Notes under the pieces: generated by a model
Databases searched by the model: none
Seen by the model: only the letters and a program-made list of their open reading frames with translations
What the model was told of the DNA's origin: nothing
Origin: Nilaparvata lugens
Lineage: Eukaryota; Arthropoda; Insecta; Hemiptera; Delphacidae
Reading direction: 5' to 3'
NCBI RefSeq assembly: GCF_014356525.2
Contig: NC_052505.1
Coordinates: forward strand, 7,030,671-7,094,670
Length of the DNA stretch: 64,000 bases
Position numbers and translations under genes: made by a program
In this document: in pieces, positions 36,776-48,944 of the stretch
How the letters are laid out: the number at the start of each line of letters is the position of its first letter
Numbering within the stretch: the stretch's first letter is position 1

Positions 36776-39131
36776 GAAATTTTACAATGACAAACTTTGT
36801 GTACAGGAGATACGTTTGATTTATAATGTAGATTTCTAAGATTTTAGAGAAAATGGAAGCTTCTAATGGAAGTTATTAACTGTCAATTATTAATTGTATA
36901 TCTTACATCGTATAAATTAACTATTTTGCCACAATAATTCCCAAACATTCTAGTGAAGTTACGATTTCAAGGTAGAGTGTGGAATTGTTAGGAGTATTTG
37001 AAACATTAGAAATGTTTCATTTCATATAGAATTTATATTTTCAATAGCTTTTCTTTGCACCAGGAAGTAGTTATTGCAATCGAGTCTTTTTAATGCTGCT
37101 TTGAAGTACAGTAAATTAATTAGCAAAATACATTTTATTTATAAATGAAAATAGCCCTATAAACATTTTTGGTGAATTAAGAATGTTCATGCAGAATTTC
37201 AATTCAATCAGTTCGGATGTTCAAAAATAATTATGTCATCGTCATACATTTATTTCCTATCCCGTACATGTTAATTTAAATTCTTTATTTTATTAATAAG
37301 AATTAATACACATTTTAAGAGCTTTAATTAATAAACATTTTAAGAGCTTTTCTCGCATATTGGAGATACCTTTCAGACGAAAGAAGACAGTTTAAAAGAT
37401 GAAAAACAGGGGATTAATTACTGAAATTTCAATTTGTGGAGTACGCTTTTCTGGGAACAGGATATTGGTGACGGAACGTGTATCACGTCGGTGGAGAATG
37501 CAATAATGTTCGAAAATAGGCAGGAAGAGGTTGATGTTATTCAGGCATAAAAAGAATCCGCTTTGAAATCCTAATAAATCAGTTTTGAAAGCCAGAAAGC
37601 GAAAGAGGGTGGACGCGATAAGAAGGTGAGTGAAGCAGGGAGAAATATTATCAACCTCCACCAGAGGGACAAAGTCGAAAACAGAAAAAATCGGGCTCGA
37701 AAGCAACGGCAGGAGAGAGAAAATGAGCGAAAGAATGACAAAATTTGCATCTTTAAAGTCTTCAAGTTATTTTAGGACGAAATGAGAAAAGCGCACTGGC
37801 AATGATGAAGGAGGCCTTCTCTTACAAACCATCCAGCCGCGTGGTTCAAGGCGCCGCGCCGCGCAGGCGATTCAACCGTATCAAACGAAAAACGTCTTTT
37901 AAATGGAAATTGTGACCTATCCGAGCGGAGAAGCTCTCTACGCTCACTTTGACGCAGAGTTCACCAAAGTGCGATAAACAATCTCCATAATAAAAATCCT
38001 GAAGTGTGTATAACCTATGAAACCCCCCAAAATGAATAATCCATATTTGATTCTAGGATGATACGATTACAATAAGCTTAGGCCAACAATGAACTAAGTT
38101 TCTTCATAAATTGAAAAATGATTACACTGTAAATGTGCTATGGGAGTATTAGTTTATAAAACCTCACAAATCTTGATAAGCATCTGGAGATCTGGAGGCA
38201 AGTGTAGTTCTGGAATAATACAATTGAAGTTTCAAAAGATCGTTAAAATTGAAAACCTTGAAAGAAAAGCAAGTCACTGAGCAGTAAACCTAGTTGTCAA
38301 GGAATTGATTATTGGAAGTTTTCTTCTCAAGAACTTGTTTGTTCAGGAAGTATAATACATTTTAAATAAGGGAGGGAGTGAATGAAGAAGTTAGAGCAGT
38401 TTCTCCAAAAGCAATATGAAAATGTATTGTGAAGCAAATCGTTTCAGTTAATCGTGGCGGCGGTTGGAAGGAGGTGGGTAAGTCGTCACCAGAGGGGTTG
38501 CGAAGAAAATATTTTCAACAAAAAAATCCACAGTAATCGGAATGGAGTAAAGTGCTGACGCCACAGATGACAATATGAAAGAAGGGGGAAGGGGTTTGAA
38601 TTGGACTTGCTACGTTATTGGAGTTCTTCTTATCCCCTTTTCCAACTCAAACCCCCCAACCCCTAACAACAAGGGGCTTCAGTTATGATCAGTGCAAAGC
38701 CGGCGCTTATTTTCTAAACTCTGCGTCAGCATTCGCCAAGATTACCTGCTCCACATCAGAGCCGATTACGCCATTATCCCTCCAGTAATTTCGTGTACTA
38801 CTGATGGGAGGGACAGAGATAGTGTGAGTGAAAGAGAGGGGCGGCAAAAGATAAGGCGTAAGAAGAAGAGGGAAAGCTAAGAATATTTTTGTTTATCTTT
38901 ACATTGTTGTAAGAGAGATTAAACAAGCTAATCTGTATTATTAAACTTGATAAGGCTTATGAAGAGATACAAAAGTGTAATCTTATCATTAAATACATCA
39001 TTCCATGTATTCTATCATGAAATAATATCTCTGATATTTTTCTAATTATTGAAAAATCTAATCTTTCTATTAAAGGTTTCTGGGCAAACACACAATCATA
39101 ATTCAGATGTAATTATTGTAGAGGAACTTAC

Positions 39132-39173
39132 GTGTACATACATATCGTCTAGTTTCAAACCAAAGGAACTGAC
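39132..39173 (-). CDS. 42-bp exon with strong splice sites, probably pangolin
   Basis: On the minus strand a long pyrimidine tract ending TTTTTTGCAG precedes 42 nt, followed by CAC|GTAAGT. In phase 0 it reads VSSFGLKLDDMYVH without a stop, and it would join in frame to exon 19665-19530 (ASKMG). Assignment to pangolin rests on strand, position and phase; I do not recognise the peptide as conserved. It could be a lineage-specific or alternative exon. Confidence 0.5.
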
Positions 39174-40379
39174 CTGCAAAAAAGAAAATAATATTAGATA
39201 CATGATCTAAAATATGAAAATAATCATCAATGTTCATTAATTCAGAAATCTATCGTGTCAGAGGATGTCATATCTTCCATCACTGACTGATATTTCATGA
39301 ATATCATTTTTCAATTAAATCCGTTATTTGTCTACTGACATTTTGTGCAGAATGTTACATTTATACATATTATACATCATATGTATAAATTGTAATAGAT
39401 TGTGTTAATGCCAAAAATTCATTGCAGTCATATTGAGGTATTAATGAATTGGTAATTGATAAAAATAGCAGAGATTATTAGAGAGACAGGTGTAATCAAT
39501 AGTTTTGTTATTTCATAATTATCGAATCCTAAAAATTGTATATCCTTAGCGGAGCTTCCAGGTTTTTTGTCAATTTGCCAGTAATTAATACGTTGGTGGA
39601 TACTGATAATGATTCGATGTAAAATAAGTTTGCAACCGCGGAGCCAGGAGAAAACCTGGCACATTAGACAAGGGAAGCTTGCACTAATTAATGAAAGACA
39701 ACTAACAAGGCTGGCATCATAGGGGGGTGAGTTGCAGGTGGAGAGGGGTGAAGGGATGCTGTCGTTTGAAACACGATCAGTTCCTCGACACAGGCAGGCA
39801 GCGAACGAACCGATCGAAAGGAGTTTCAGATAAAAAGGGAAGCTGGAGCATTTTTACTAATGATAATTAAAAGGACGGACATCTCGTTTCGGAAAACGAC
39901 GGTGTTCAGAAACCCGATGACAGACCAAGTGAAAAAATAGTCCCTGCGACGACAAAAACAAAACAAAGAGTAACCAAGCAACAGCATCCAGCAACGGAAT
40001 CGTGTTGCGGTCTCAGTTGACAGTAGATTGGGGGCCTATTGAAAATACTTTTAGCCAATGGGGGCAGCAAGTTTCTCAGCAACAAGGGTAACTCTCCATC
40101 GTAATTAATGAGTCGCAAATACTAAGTGATGCTTTGTCCATTCCCATTCAAATGTGGTGGAAATCATTCATTTACTGCCAAATTATCAAATAACACACAA
40201 TTGATGAGTAACCAAGTAATTGCCACAAGTAATCAAGTCTCAAACAAGTAAATATTCAAGAATCATCCTAAGAAATTTCCATTATTCTTATTCGATCAAG
40301 AACAAGAAGAGAAGCAGATGAATTTCCAAAACAAGCTGTGATGAGTTTTACTAATGTGGAAACTCAAGATGTCTAACTG

Positions 40380-41475
40380 GGTCGATGTCAAACGAGGCAA
40401 ACGACAGAGGAGTCCTGCGACAGTCGAGACCAGCGACGGTAGAGACCGGCGACATTCGAGGCCAGCGACGGTAGAGGACTCCTGAAAAAGTGGCCTCAAA
40501 TTTCTCCTGCGTTAGGCGACAGTTGAGGCCACTCTAATTTTTGTACAGCCCCGACAGTCGAGACTTGCGACGGCAGAGGACTCCTGAAAAAGTGGCCTCA
40601 AATGTCGCCTGCGTTAGGCGACAGTTGAGGCCACTCTAATTTTTGTACAGCCCCGACAGTCGAGACCTGCGACGGTAGAGGACTCCTGAAAAAGAGGACT
40701 CCTCCAATTGAGTTTCGTCAACAAAGGTGGTCAAGTCATATACATTCCAGTACTTGGATGATGGTCCCTAAACATATTTTTAAGTAATGGGAATCCATTA
40801 CTACTGCATTATGCCTCCTTCATTGACAAATATAAATATTTATCTATCTTCTATCCATCTATAAGACGAGATAGTGTCTGTCTTTCTGTCTGTATGTGAG
40901 CTCATCACGCTTGAAATACTTGACTGATTAAGCTGTAATTCTTCACAAAGATGATCGTTCTGAAAATCCTTCAAGGATAAGCACTATCTACCTTCATAGT
41001 TCATATGCTTTTTTTATGAAGGAAGTTTCCATTACTTAGTTTTCAACAAATCAGAAGTTATAATCATTATACAATGTATTTTGTCTGGAATTGTAGTAGG
41101 ATGTGTCCTCAACAGTCGCCTGCTGCAAGCGAGTCTCTAATTTTTGTACAGGCCCGACAGTCGAGACCAGCGACATTCGAGGCCAGCGACGGTAGAGGAC
41201 TGCTGAAAAAGAGGCCTCAAATGTCGCCTGCGTTAGGCGACAGTTCAGGCCACTCTAATTTTTGTACAGCCCCGACAGTCGAGACCTACGACAAGAGAGG
41301 ACTCCTGAAAAAGTGGCCTCAAATGTCGCCTGCGTTAGGCGACAGTTGAGGCCACTCTAATTTTCGTACACTCCCGACAGTCGAGGCCTACGACCGTAGA
41401 GGACTGTAAAACTGTCCTCTACGGTCGTAGGCCTCGAATGTCGTCGGTCTCGACTGTCGCGCCCCCGTCTAACTA
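40380..41475. repeat. 102-bp GC-rich hairpin repeats in two clusters
   Basis: Cluster 1 (40380-40700) and cluster 2 (41105-41475) are built from a 102-bp unit measured at GAGGACT (40474, 40576, 40678). Each unit contains CCCGACAGTCGAGACC, GAGGACTCCTGAAAAAG and a long hairpin: AGTGGCCTCAA...GTCGCC, loop TGCGTTA, GGCGAC...TTGAGGCCACT (for example 40591-40635). CTCTAATTTTTGTACAGCC links units. Some units are truncated. Both outer edges carry GTCTAACT (40369 and 41468). The sequence between clusters is ordinary AT-rich DNA. Confidence 0.85.
41376..41442. repeat. Terminal perfect hairpin of the 102-bp repeat cluster
   Basis: The 24-bp arms 41381-41404 and 41414-41437 are exact inverted copies (CCTACGACCGTAGAGGAC is part of the left arm) with a 9-nt loop. 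It looks like one repeat end copied in inverted orientation, closing the array. Confidence 0.85.
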
Positions 41476-42104
41476 CCCAAAACACAAAAAATATACAAAT
41501 ATACCTTGACTTGTACCTGCATGCACAAATGTAGGTACCTAACATTCAACAGTCACCTTTTTATTTTGAGAAGAAATTGTTTTATTTTTTAAAAGTTAAT
41601 GTAATCAGCTAAAGACTTCGCCCGCACACCACCAGACGTCAAAACAATTCTCGTTCAAACTGATTACTGAGTATCACAAAGTTATCTATTGTCGCCTCAT
41701 GCTTCCATCTATCTTGTCTATTTATTTGAACATTTCAAAGAATTAAAGACAATAGAGTTCTAAGAATCTTCTGAGTTGGGAGAAGAATGCATGAAGAACC
41801 GACATTATAAGTTATTGTCAAACAGCCACAAAAGGCTTCTGAGTTGTGACTTTTGTCAAAACCTTTGTTGGAATCGTAGCTGTGTATGGGACATTCTTTT
41901 CAGTTTTAAAACTGTAGTTTTACAAATAACAGGTTTTTAGAAACACATGTCTTAAGACACCTGGTCTTGTCAGACGCACCAAAGAACCAAAGACACTCTG
42001 GAATCAAAGACACTCAGAAGTGCGAGTCTGTTTCAATAAGTGAAAAAGGGTTGCTATTTGAAGGTATTCCAAAGAGTTGAGGTAATAAATATTAATTTAT
42101 AGAT

Positions 42105-43107
42105 GTATCGAAATGCATACATACAGAACCAAATCGTACTCAATGCAATAAATTCTGAGGAACGTATTATGATTATTTGATGAATAGTTTATGAAATAAA
42201 ATACTAATTAAATTAATAACAGGACTTGTCTGAGCAAGAACATTTGAAAAACAAATACTCAAGCACATTGATTTGAAAGAAGCACATTTCTCTTTGGACT
42301 CATTACCTATAATGTATGTTTCAACAAACACAAATGAAATATTCTATTCTAGTCTCATTACCTGAAATGTCATAATTTGTAAACAACCCTAAAACTTCAA
42401 TTAATATTGTAAAAGTATTAGACAAAGTTCTATGAATTACCTGTGGAATATTCACCAGCCCTGCTATTTGGTGCCATTGAGGCTCATAATATGAGGTGAT
42501 ATATAATAAAATGCATGCATGTGATATGAATCAAAACGCATGCATATAGAACCAAATATTACTCAATTCAACAAATTGTAAGAAACGTATGTGATTATTT
42601 AATGAATAGTTCAAGAAATAGGATACAAATTAAATTAGTAACAGAACTTGTCTAATCAAGAACGTAATACATTTGAAAAGCAAATACTCAAGCACTTTGA
42701 TTTGAAAGAAGCAATTTTCTATTTGAAATCATTACATAAAATGTATGATTCAACAAACACAAATAAAATATTCAATTCTAATTTTTGTGTCGAGAAGTTG
42801 ATATTGTGGTAATTATTTATATTAAATAAAAAGACTAAGAAATTGTCAAAAACCACAGATTTTATAGATATTTATTAAAGATTGACAATGGTGTAACAAC
42901 AGAAACCGGTCTTTCTAAATTCCAATAAGATCTGTGGTTTTTGACAATTTTTTAGTCTTTTCATTAAATGTTCTATTCTAGTCTCATTACCTAGAATGTC
43001 ATGATCTGTAAACAACCCCAAAACTTCAATGAATATCGTTAAATGATTATATAAACGTTTTATGAATTACCTGTTGAATTTCCATCAGCCCTGCTATTTG
43101 ATGCCAT
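42105..43107 (-). repeat. Tandem duplication including part of a candidate first exon
   Basis: Segment 42105-42493 is repeated at about 42530-43107, minus an insertion. Shared landmarks are AGAACCAAAT, TTTGATTTGAAAGAAGCA and the exon end with its donor. The duplicated exon part (42441-42495, minus) encodes SYYEPQWHQIAGLVNIPQ before CAG|GTAATTC, but its 5' end has no ATG or acceptor, so it is probably a dead partial copy. Confidence 0.8.
42781..42965 (+). mobile_element. Fold-back insertion with GAAAC core and target duplication
   Basis: Present only in the second copy of the tandem duplication, which dates it after the duplication (or after loss from the other copy). The arms AAATTGTCAAAAACCACAGA (42840-42859) and ATCTGTGGTTTTTGACAATT (42930-42949) extend outward to AAAAGACTAAG/TTAGTCTTTT. 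The interior has GTGTAACAACAGAAACCGGT. It is flanked by AAATATTCAATTCTA (42766-42780) and AAATGTTCTATTCTA (42966-42980), 13 of 15 identical. Confidence 0.75.
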
Positions 43108-43172
43108 TGAGGCTCATAATATGAGCGTCTAAGGGGTTTCGGTTGTTTCTTCCTCAAATCCAAGACTTCCAT
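43071..43172 (-). CDS. Candidate first coding exon on the pangolin strand
   Basis: The minus strand reads TAA AAA ATG G, so an in-frame stop lies two codons upstream of an ATG in acceptable context. Exactly 34 codons follow (MEVLDLRKKQPKPLRRSYYE, then PQWHQIAGLMEIQQ), ending at the donor CAACAG|GTAATTC in phase 0. A possible acceptor, TTTCAATAG, ends at 43186, allowing a further 5' UTR exon. It would join in frame to the 42-bp exon and then to the recognised pangolin exon. If that transcript exists, the protein would begin downstream of the beta-catenin-binding domain. The peptide is not recognised; it could instead start an unrelated gene. Confidence 0.45.
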
Positions 43173-44123
43173 TTTTTAAACTCAGCTATTGAAATTGATT
43201 AGAATGTTACTAGAGTAATAATTGATTAATAGCCATGTCTAAAGCTCATTTGATAACTCCAGGAACCACCAGAGATTATTGAAGTTGGAAAATTAAACAC
43301 TGTCACTGACTGATGATGCACTAGATTCACACGAAGACAATTGATTCACAGACTAGATCGGTGAGATACACTTGATTCACAAGATCAATTCGACTAGAAC
43401 ACTCAAATAATACTTGTAGATATTACATATTTAGATGTAATATGGATTAGCCTCTAAATTGCACATAACCTCACTTCCATCCAACACGCCCCAAGGAAGA
43501 AAGTCAACTGACTGACTGACACAATTCGGTTTTAGTGAGAAGGTGTCCACCCTGACAGGTTCATTGACCTCGACGGAAGGGAAGACAATCCACCACTGCA
43601 CAGGGATATGCAGCAAGTTCAATAGAAAGCATTCATAGAATTGCGACCGAATCTGGCGACATAGCTTTCTCACCAACCGGCCAACCAAGGCGGTCAAAAC
43701 TCTGCCCAAAATAAACATGACCGGTAAGCCTATTATACCTGCCATTCAATGGCAAAAATTTCCACACACCGTCTGAATAGGTGGATGACACGATGACAGC
43801 CATAGTTCTATTCTTACAATGGAATAACCAGAACCGGTGGAAGAGAAACTTGGTTTCCGAAAATTGTTGAAATAATATACACTTCATTAAAGCATGTATT
43901 TATGAGACCAGTGGGTAGTGGATTCCACTTTTCTTTGTACCTATGTCTAAAGGAAATAGATTCATTTGAATAGATTCCCACTTTCGGCTCTCATATTAGT
44001 AGCTCTATAGAAGTAACTAATTTAACTGGAGTAACTAAGTTCCGTTATTTACTGTGCATTATACCTAACACAGAGTAGCGCCTAGTTCCTAGCTAATGAG
44101 ATATGAGTACAATACCTACAAAA

Positions 44124-44444
44124 AATGTAAAATCTAAAAAGTTTAAATAGGACAGTATGTAGAAGTATTCAAATTATAGATAAAGCGTTATAAATCTAGA
44201 AATATAAATTATAAGAAAATGGTATTTTTAAACCCATGTGAAACTATTCAAGTCAATTAACGATTGTTTCAAATTACAATTTTAAATAATGTAAAATCTG
44301 AAAAGTTTAAATAGGACAGTATTTATAGTAGTATTCAAATTATAGATAAAGCGTTATAAATCTAGAAATATAAATTATATGAAAATGGTATTTTTAAATC
44401 CATGTGAAACTATTAAAGTCAATCAACGATTGTTTCAAATCACA
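44124..44444. repeat. Tandem duplication, offset 164 bp
   Basis: AATGTAAAATCT(A/G)AAAAGTTTA and AGATAAAGCGTTATAAATCT occur twice with few differences. AT-rich and non-coding. Confidence 0.85.
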
Positions 44445-45711
44445 AAAGATAACTGCAAAAGTAGACATGGATAAAAAATATTAAAAAAAATATATAATCT
44501 ATTATATTGCATGCTTTATGGAAGAAAGAGCTTTCAAAATGAGTGATATTTCGTGATTTCAGGCACGCTTTCATACGGTGTCATACGGCGGAAACAAACC
44601 TAGTTAGATATTTTTCCTATTTTTCAACATGACCCTCCATGAGATATCATCTATAATGAATGGAGGAACAGAATTATTGATTATTGATCTGAAGAGTATT
44701 GGCAGAGATAAGAGAAGAAGTAAAGAAGTACTAACATCTCTCTGGTATTATAGTATACCACGTTTTATAAAGAACTATAAATTCTGTTTTCTACATAAGT
44801 TGCTTTGGTGCTGGCCAACATCCGTCCTCTAGCAGTGCGGATCTGAGTGAACAGATATCTGACAATCTGTAGTATCAAGAGTACATCATTCATAACAATA
44901 AACATTCATAACTTGTTTCTTAAGAAACATTTTTAAAGCTCTGAAATTCAGTAGGTGAACTACATGAAGACTACTGTCTAGGTGATCACATTATTTTTAT
45001 TGACATAAAAACTCATCAAATCAATGATAACACTCAACTCTTCTCCATGAAGTAGTCTATTATTATATTTTTGAACTTAATCATAGCCTAATAATAGGTT
45101 GAGCTTGAGGGCGGACAGCACTTCAGTGAGCTTAGCTTAGCGAGCTAAAGGGAGGCTGCCCAGAGCACAGCACACTTTCACTGATCGCAAATAGATGATA
45201 ATCATGTCAAAAAGCAGGACAGCCAGATTCCGATTTATTGCATTAGAAGCCGAGGGTTCTGTCAAAAAGCCTGCTGAGATCATCTCGACCAAAGCATGGC
45301 ATCTGCGCTTAAAATGTCTAATATTGTTCCTGTTCCATGGCCTGCTATTAGTCGGATGGGGATTTCCAGATATTATCAGTTATGCTTTTAGAGTTGTTCG
45401 TCCTTCTTTCACTACTTGTTTATTAATTCAAACAAATCGCGATGAGGCGAGCAGTGTGGTGCAAAGGTGAGGGGTAGAACCATTAGTGCGCGGGAACATT
45501 GTAATTACATCGTGTGCAAGGATTAGGGTACTCTCCCTTGCGCACAGCACAATAGATAAGTGGGAGCGTTTTTCAAAAGGGAGGGGTGGATTTTCAAATA
45601 TACAAAGCCGGCAGCACAATGATATCTATTGACTAATGTACACCGAGTGGAGTAGAGCGTTCTTGTTCGGTCAGATCGCTCTCACCCCTTCGGGGGAGTT
45701 GAGATGTGATA

Positions 45712-45724
45712 GGGGGGGGGGGGG
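45712..45724 (+). repeat. Poly-G tract
   Basis: Thirteen consecutive G, flanked by GATA and TATCGG. It could form a quadruplex or be a length-variable assembly risk. Confidence 0.8.
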
Positions 45725-46080
45725 TATCGGGCCATCTGATGATGAAGACGCAATGACAATGGCAAGGAGAATGGCGCCCCCCCGGCGAGAGCAGTACGCC
45801 CCCACACAAAAGCATGCGGACAATTTTCAGTCGCTAAATAAACACAAGCTCGCTCCCTCTCACAACCTTTCTCTCTCTCCCACACTGGAGATGTCAATAC
45901 CACTACAACCGAGTACATACAAACATCCAGTGCTTATTCCCAGCATTCTCTTCTGTACTCTATTAATTTTTATTTTCTTATTAAATACTGTTGACAAACA
46001 TACATTTTCGAGGTCACTCAATTTTTTTATTTCAAGATAAGAAATCTCAGTGATGTATTGAAATGAAAAATAAATATAGA

Positions 46081-46236
46081 CAACAAAATTTATTTGAAAT
46101 TTTGTCCCGAACTCGGAATTTTCTCATAACTGCACTTTCAAATATTCACAAATACAGACAACAAAATTTATTTGAAATTTTGTCCCGAACTTGGAATTTT
46201 CTCATAACTGCACTTTCAAATATTCACCTCACAAGT
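46081..46236. repeat. Near-perfect tandem duplication, period 78 bp
   Basis: CAACAAAATTTATTTGAAAT... repeats at 46159 with almost no differences. The period is a multiple of three, so a chance frame reads the same 26 residues twice; there is no other sign of coding. Confidence 0.85.
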
Positions 46237-47103
46237 CACAACTCACTGAACGTCTGAAAATATTACTGCTGTGAGCTGTGGTATCTAGTATCTATCATAT
46301 TTGCACTGTCATTAATATTTTTGTGAAAGTAATCAATTATTGTCTCAGATAACCAATAATATTATAACAGAAATAAAAAATACTAGGATATCATGATACA
46401 AGTCACAATCATTGAATAATAATTGTGAATGTGGATACTTTGTTATAAATAGCGATATACAGTATGTTATAATTATAGTACAAGTAAGTTCAGTAGTAGG
46501 TAACCGCTGTATTCCATGGTAATTATATTGATCTATTTATAACTTGGCTGTTTAGATTAGATCTATCAGATTACCTGGGTTGTAAATAAGAATATCATAT
46601 CAAGCATTGTGATTGGAATAATGTACACTTGTTACTGTGACTGTAACTGTAACTGTGACTTGTAACTGTGTTAGACGAGAACCTGTTTGAAACCCCATTG
46701 ATGACAATATGAGACTCCCAAGAGTATCTTAAACTCAAACTAATCATTTGCATTTAAATTATTTTTCACAACATGTAAAGAATTTCAGCATTGGTCTCTA
46801 TGCTATTCAACTGTCAGTCATCACTGCATCCATCTAAAACTACATGTGTGATGGATACTGTTTATCTTATGTTTCCATCACGGTGTAAATCTCGCAAATT
46901 AAGTTATATTGTCTAAATTGAGGTTATATGGTTAGCAGATCTCGTCTGATATCTCGCACAGTACACGCGAGCTTCATCTGCTGACAGTAATTACAAGGTA
47001 GACACAAAAGCAAACAAGGCGGTTTCAGATTTCAGCCGCAGTTAACAGTTTCGTGGAAGAATATCGCTGCAGACGAAACGGCATTTCCGGAGAGCTAACA
47101 ATC

Positions 47104-47164
47104 ATGGCTGGCTGTTATGACTCCAGGCGGTATCCCAATGATTCAGTGAATCACCTCGCACGAG
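47104..47164 (+). CDS. Candidate first coding exon of a plus-strand gene
   Basis: ATG in good context (CAATCATGG) opens 20 codons plus one base (MAGCYDSRRYPNDSVNHLAR) up to a strong donor, GAG|GTGAGTACC. The preceding 120 bp are richer in GC than the surroundings and could be 5' UTR. I find no matching phase-1 acceptor exon downstream in the window, and the gene starting at 59771 has its own ATG. Unrecognised. Confidence 0.35.
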
Positions 47165-48944
47165 GTGAGTACCAACCAGGTTAAGAAACTGATAAAATAC
47201 AGAATTTTCTAGGATGACTAGTAGTTCTGTGAACAGTAGACCTCGCGCAGTTATAACGTCCCAAACCATAAGCACATCCACACTGATACACTAACTATTT
47301 TTTTGATCAGATCATGCTTACACAAGATTTAATTAAAATATAACGCTTTCCGGAATTTAGCGCGAGAAAACCAGAAGACATCTAGGCGCCCAGACGAGCT
47401 GTTATAAGTTCTTTGCATCCTATTTTTTAATAGTGCATAAAAATTGCATGCAATGAGGCATGCAGTTTATAGTCTACACAGCTGCTAATTTTTTACCAAG
47501 TTTTTTCAATTTCAATTCAATTCCTTTTATTTGCCATCAATACAATTTACAATAAATTATTCAAGAAATTCATAGAAATAAAAATAAAACATAGCTTACA
47601 ATCAAAACAAAAATTATAAATTAAATATATTTAAATCAAAATCTATTCATTAAGGCAACAACTCAGCAAGGAAAATATCTCAAGTTACATTGAGATATTG
47701 AATTGCATGCGTCATGGAATGCAATTTTTAGTCAACTCGACAGCTGATTTATGATGAATAATTCTATAGTCTGATTTTCACTCTAATATTGAAGTATGAA
47801 GGAGGCTCCTTTTTCCTTTTATATTATCCTTGAAATGCAAAATTTCCAAAAACCTTGTATATACGTCGACGCGCAATTTAAAAAGGAACATACCTGTCAA
47901 ATTTAATGAAAATGTATTACCGCGTTTCGCCGTAAATGTGCAACATATTAACATATAAACATTTAAACATTAAGAGAAATGCCAAACCGTCGACTTGAAT
48001 CTTAGACCTCACTTCGCTCAGTCAATTAATAGAATTGCTATACTCTCTATTATAGGTAAATGTCATTACTGTCCAGTATTAGGTACTGGAAATGAATTAA
48101 TACAGCCTTACTACTTTTATGAATGTTGAATTGTGGGCCTATCCATAGATTTACGAGATGTAGTTTGAATTAAATTATATTGTGTCTGCTTAAAATTGTT
48201 TAATGAATTCTCACTGGAGATACTTAAATTACAATATGAATTGTGTTATGATAAATTTGATGGGGGATGATGAATACTCGTGAAATCTGAACAATGTGAA
48301 TGCTATGAATGAACAGAGATAAATGAAGATCTCTTAACTTCTCTCTGCTATGATCGACCTGTCAAGCAATAGCAGGTTGAAATTTATTGCGATGGTCCAA
48401 ATCACTATGCCAAACTATATGATCTATCAAATTTAGGAAGGAATTAGTACAGTAGATGTGATCGTTGTGAGATGGGTTACTAATGGAAGTTTTGCTACAA
48501 ACGAACATTTTTTAATGTTGTTTTACTTTCTAATTCATCGATTAGTAGTAATGAAAGAATTTCTTGTTGACTGGAGAAGTGTCAAAGTTCTGGAAACATT
48601 TTCTTCGAAATACAAATATTACAAAATTAACAAAAAATTATAACAATAAGAATTTTGTCCATGACTTAATTGATGTAAGATTTTATATTACTTGGGGAGG
48701 CTAGAATTCATGAAATAAAATAATTCTTGATTTTTTTTGAAAAATACTACTAAATGGAACATACCCTTGATAGTGGGGCAATTGAAAATAAAATAGAGAT
48801 AGTTATTAATGTCTAGATTTCATTCTTTGTGTTCTCAACGGATTTACAAAGAGAGTCAGTCTAACCAAGTCATGAAACTTTTCGAAAAGCGTGTACCTAT
48901 CAAATGATTTTTCAGTATGGGATAGACGATAGTATACTTTAATT

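Larger units (their letters stand above)
19666..39131 (-). other. pan: Pangolin intron (19.5 kb) with nested gene
   Basis: It runs from the donor after exon 39173-39132 to the acceptor at 19666, assuming the 42-bp exon belongs to pangolin. It hosts the pogo-derived gene, three TIR elements or fold-backs and a LINE relic. The stretches 24760-25950, 26100-27930, 28160-30270, 30790-32400, 34050-35880 and 36780-39130 hold only AT-rich sequence, short purine or pyrimidine tracts and a local repeat of AGTAGGCTACGGTA (near 25340 and 25470). Confidence 0.55.

Noticed and set aside
40380..41475. CRISPR-like array
   Set aside because: Units are 102 bp and contiguous with no unique spacers, and the genome is eukaryotic.
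43431..43887. Two overlapping minus-strand frames (104 and 84 residues) upstream of the candidate first exon
   Set aside because: They overlap in different frames, resemble no family and lack coherent splice sites; at most this may be 5' UTR.
45195..45470. 91-residue plus-strand frame with a hydrophobic stretch
   Set aside because: Single unsupported frame with no promoter, splice or family signal; one hydrophobic run is expected by chance in AT-rich DNA.
46063..46257. 64-residue frame with a perfect 26-residue repeat
   Set aside because: The repeat is a recent 78-bp DNA duplication whose length happens to be a multiple of three; the DNA differs at almost no positions, so there is no evidence of protein selection.
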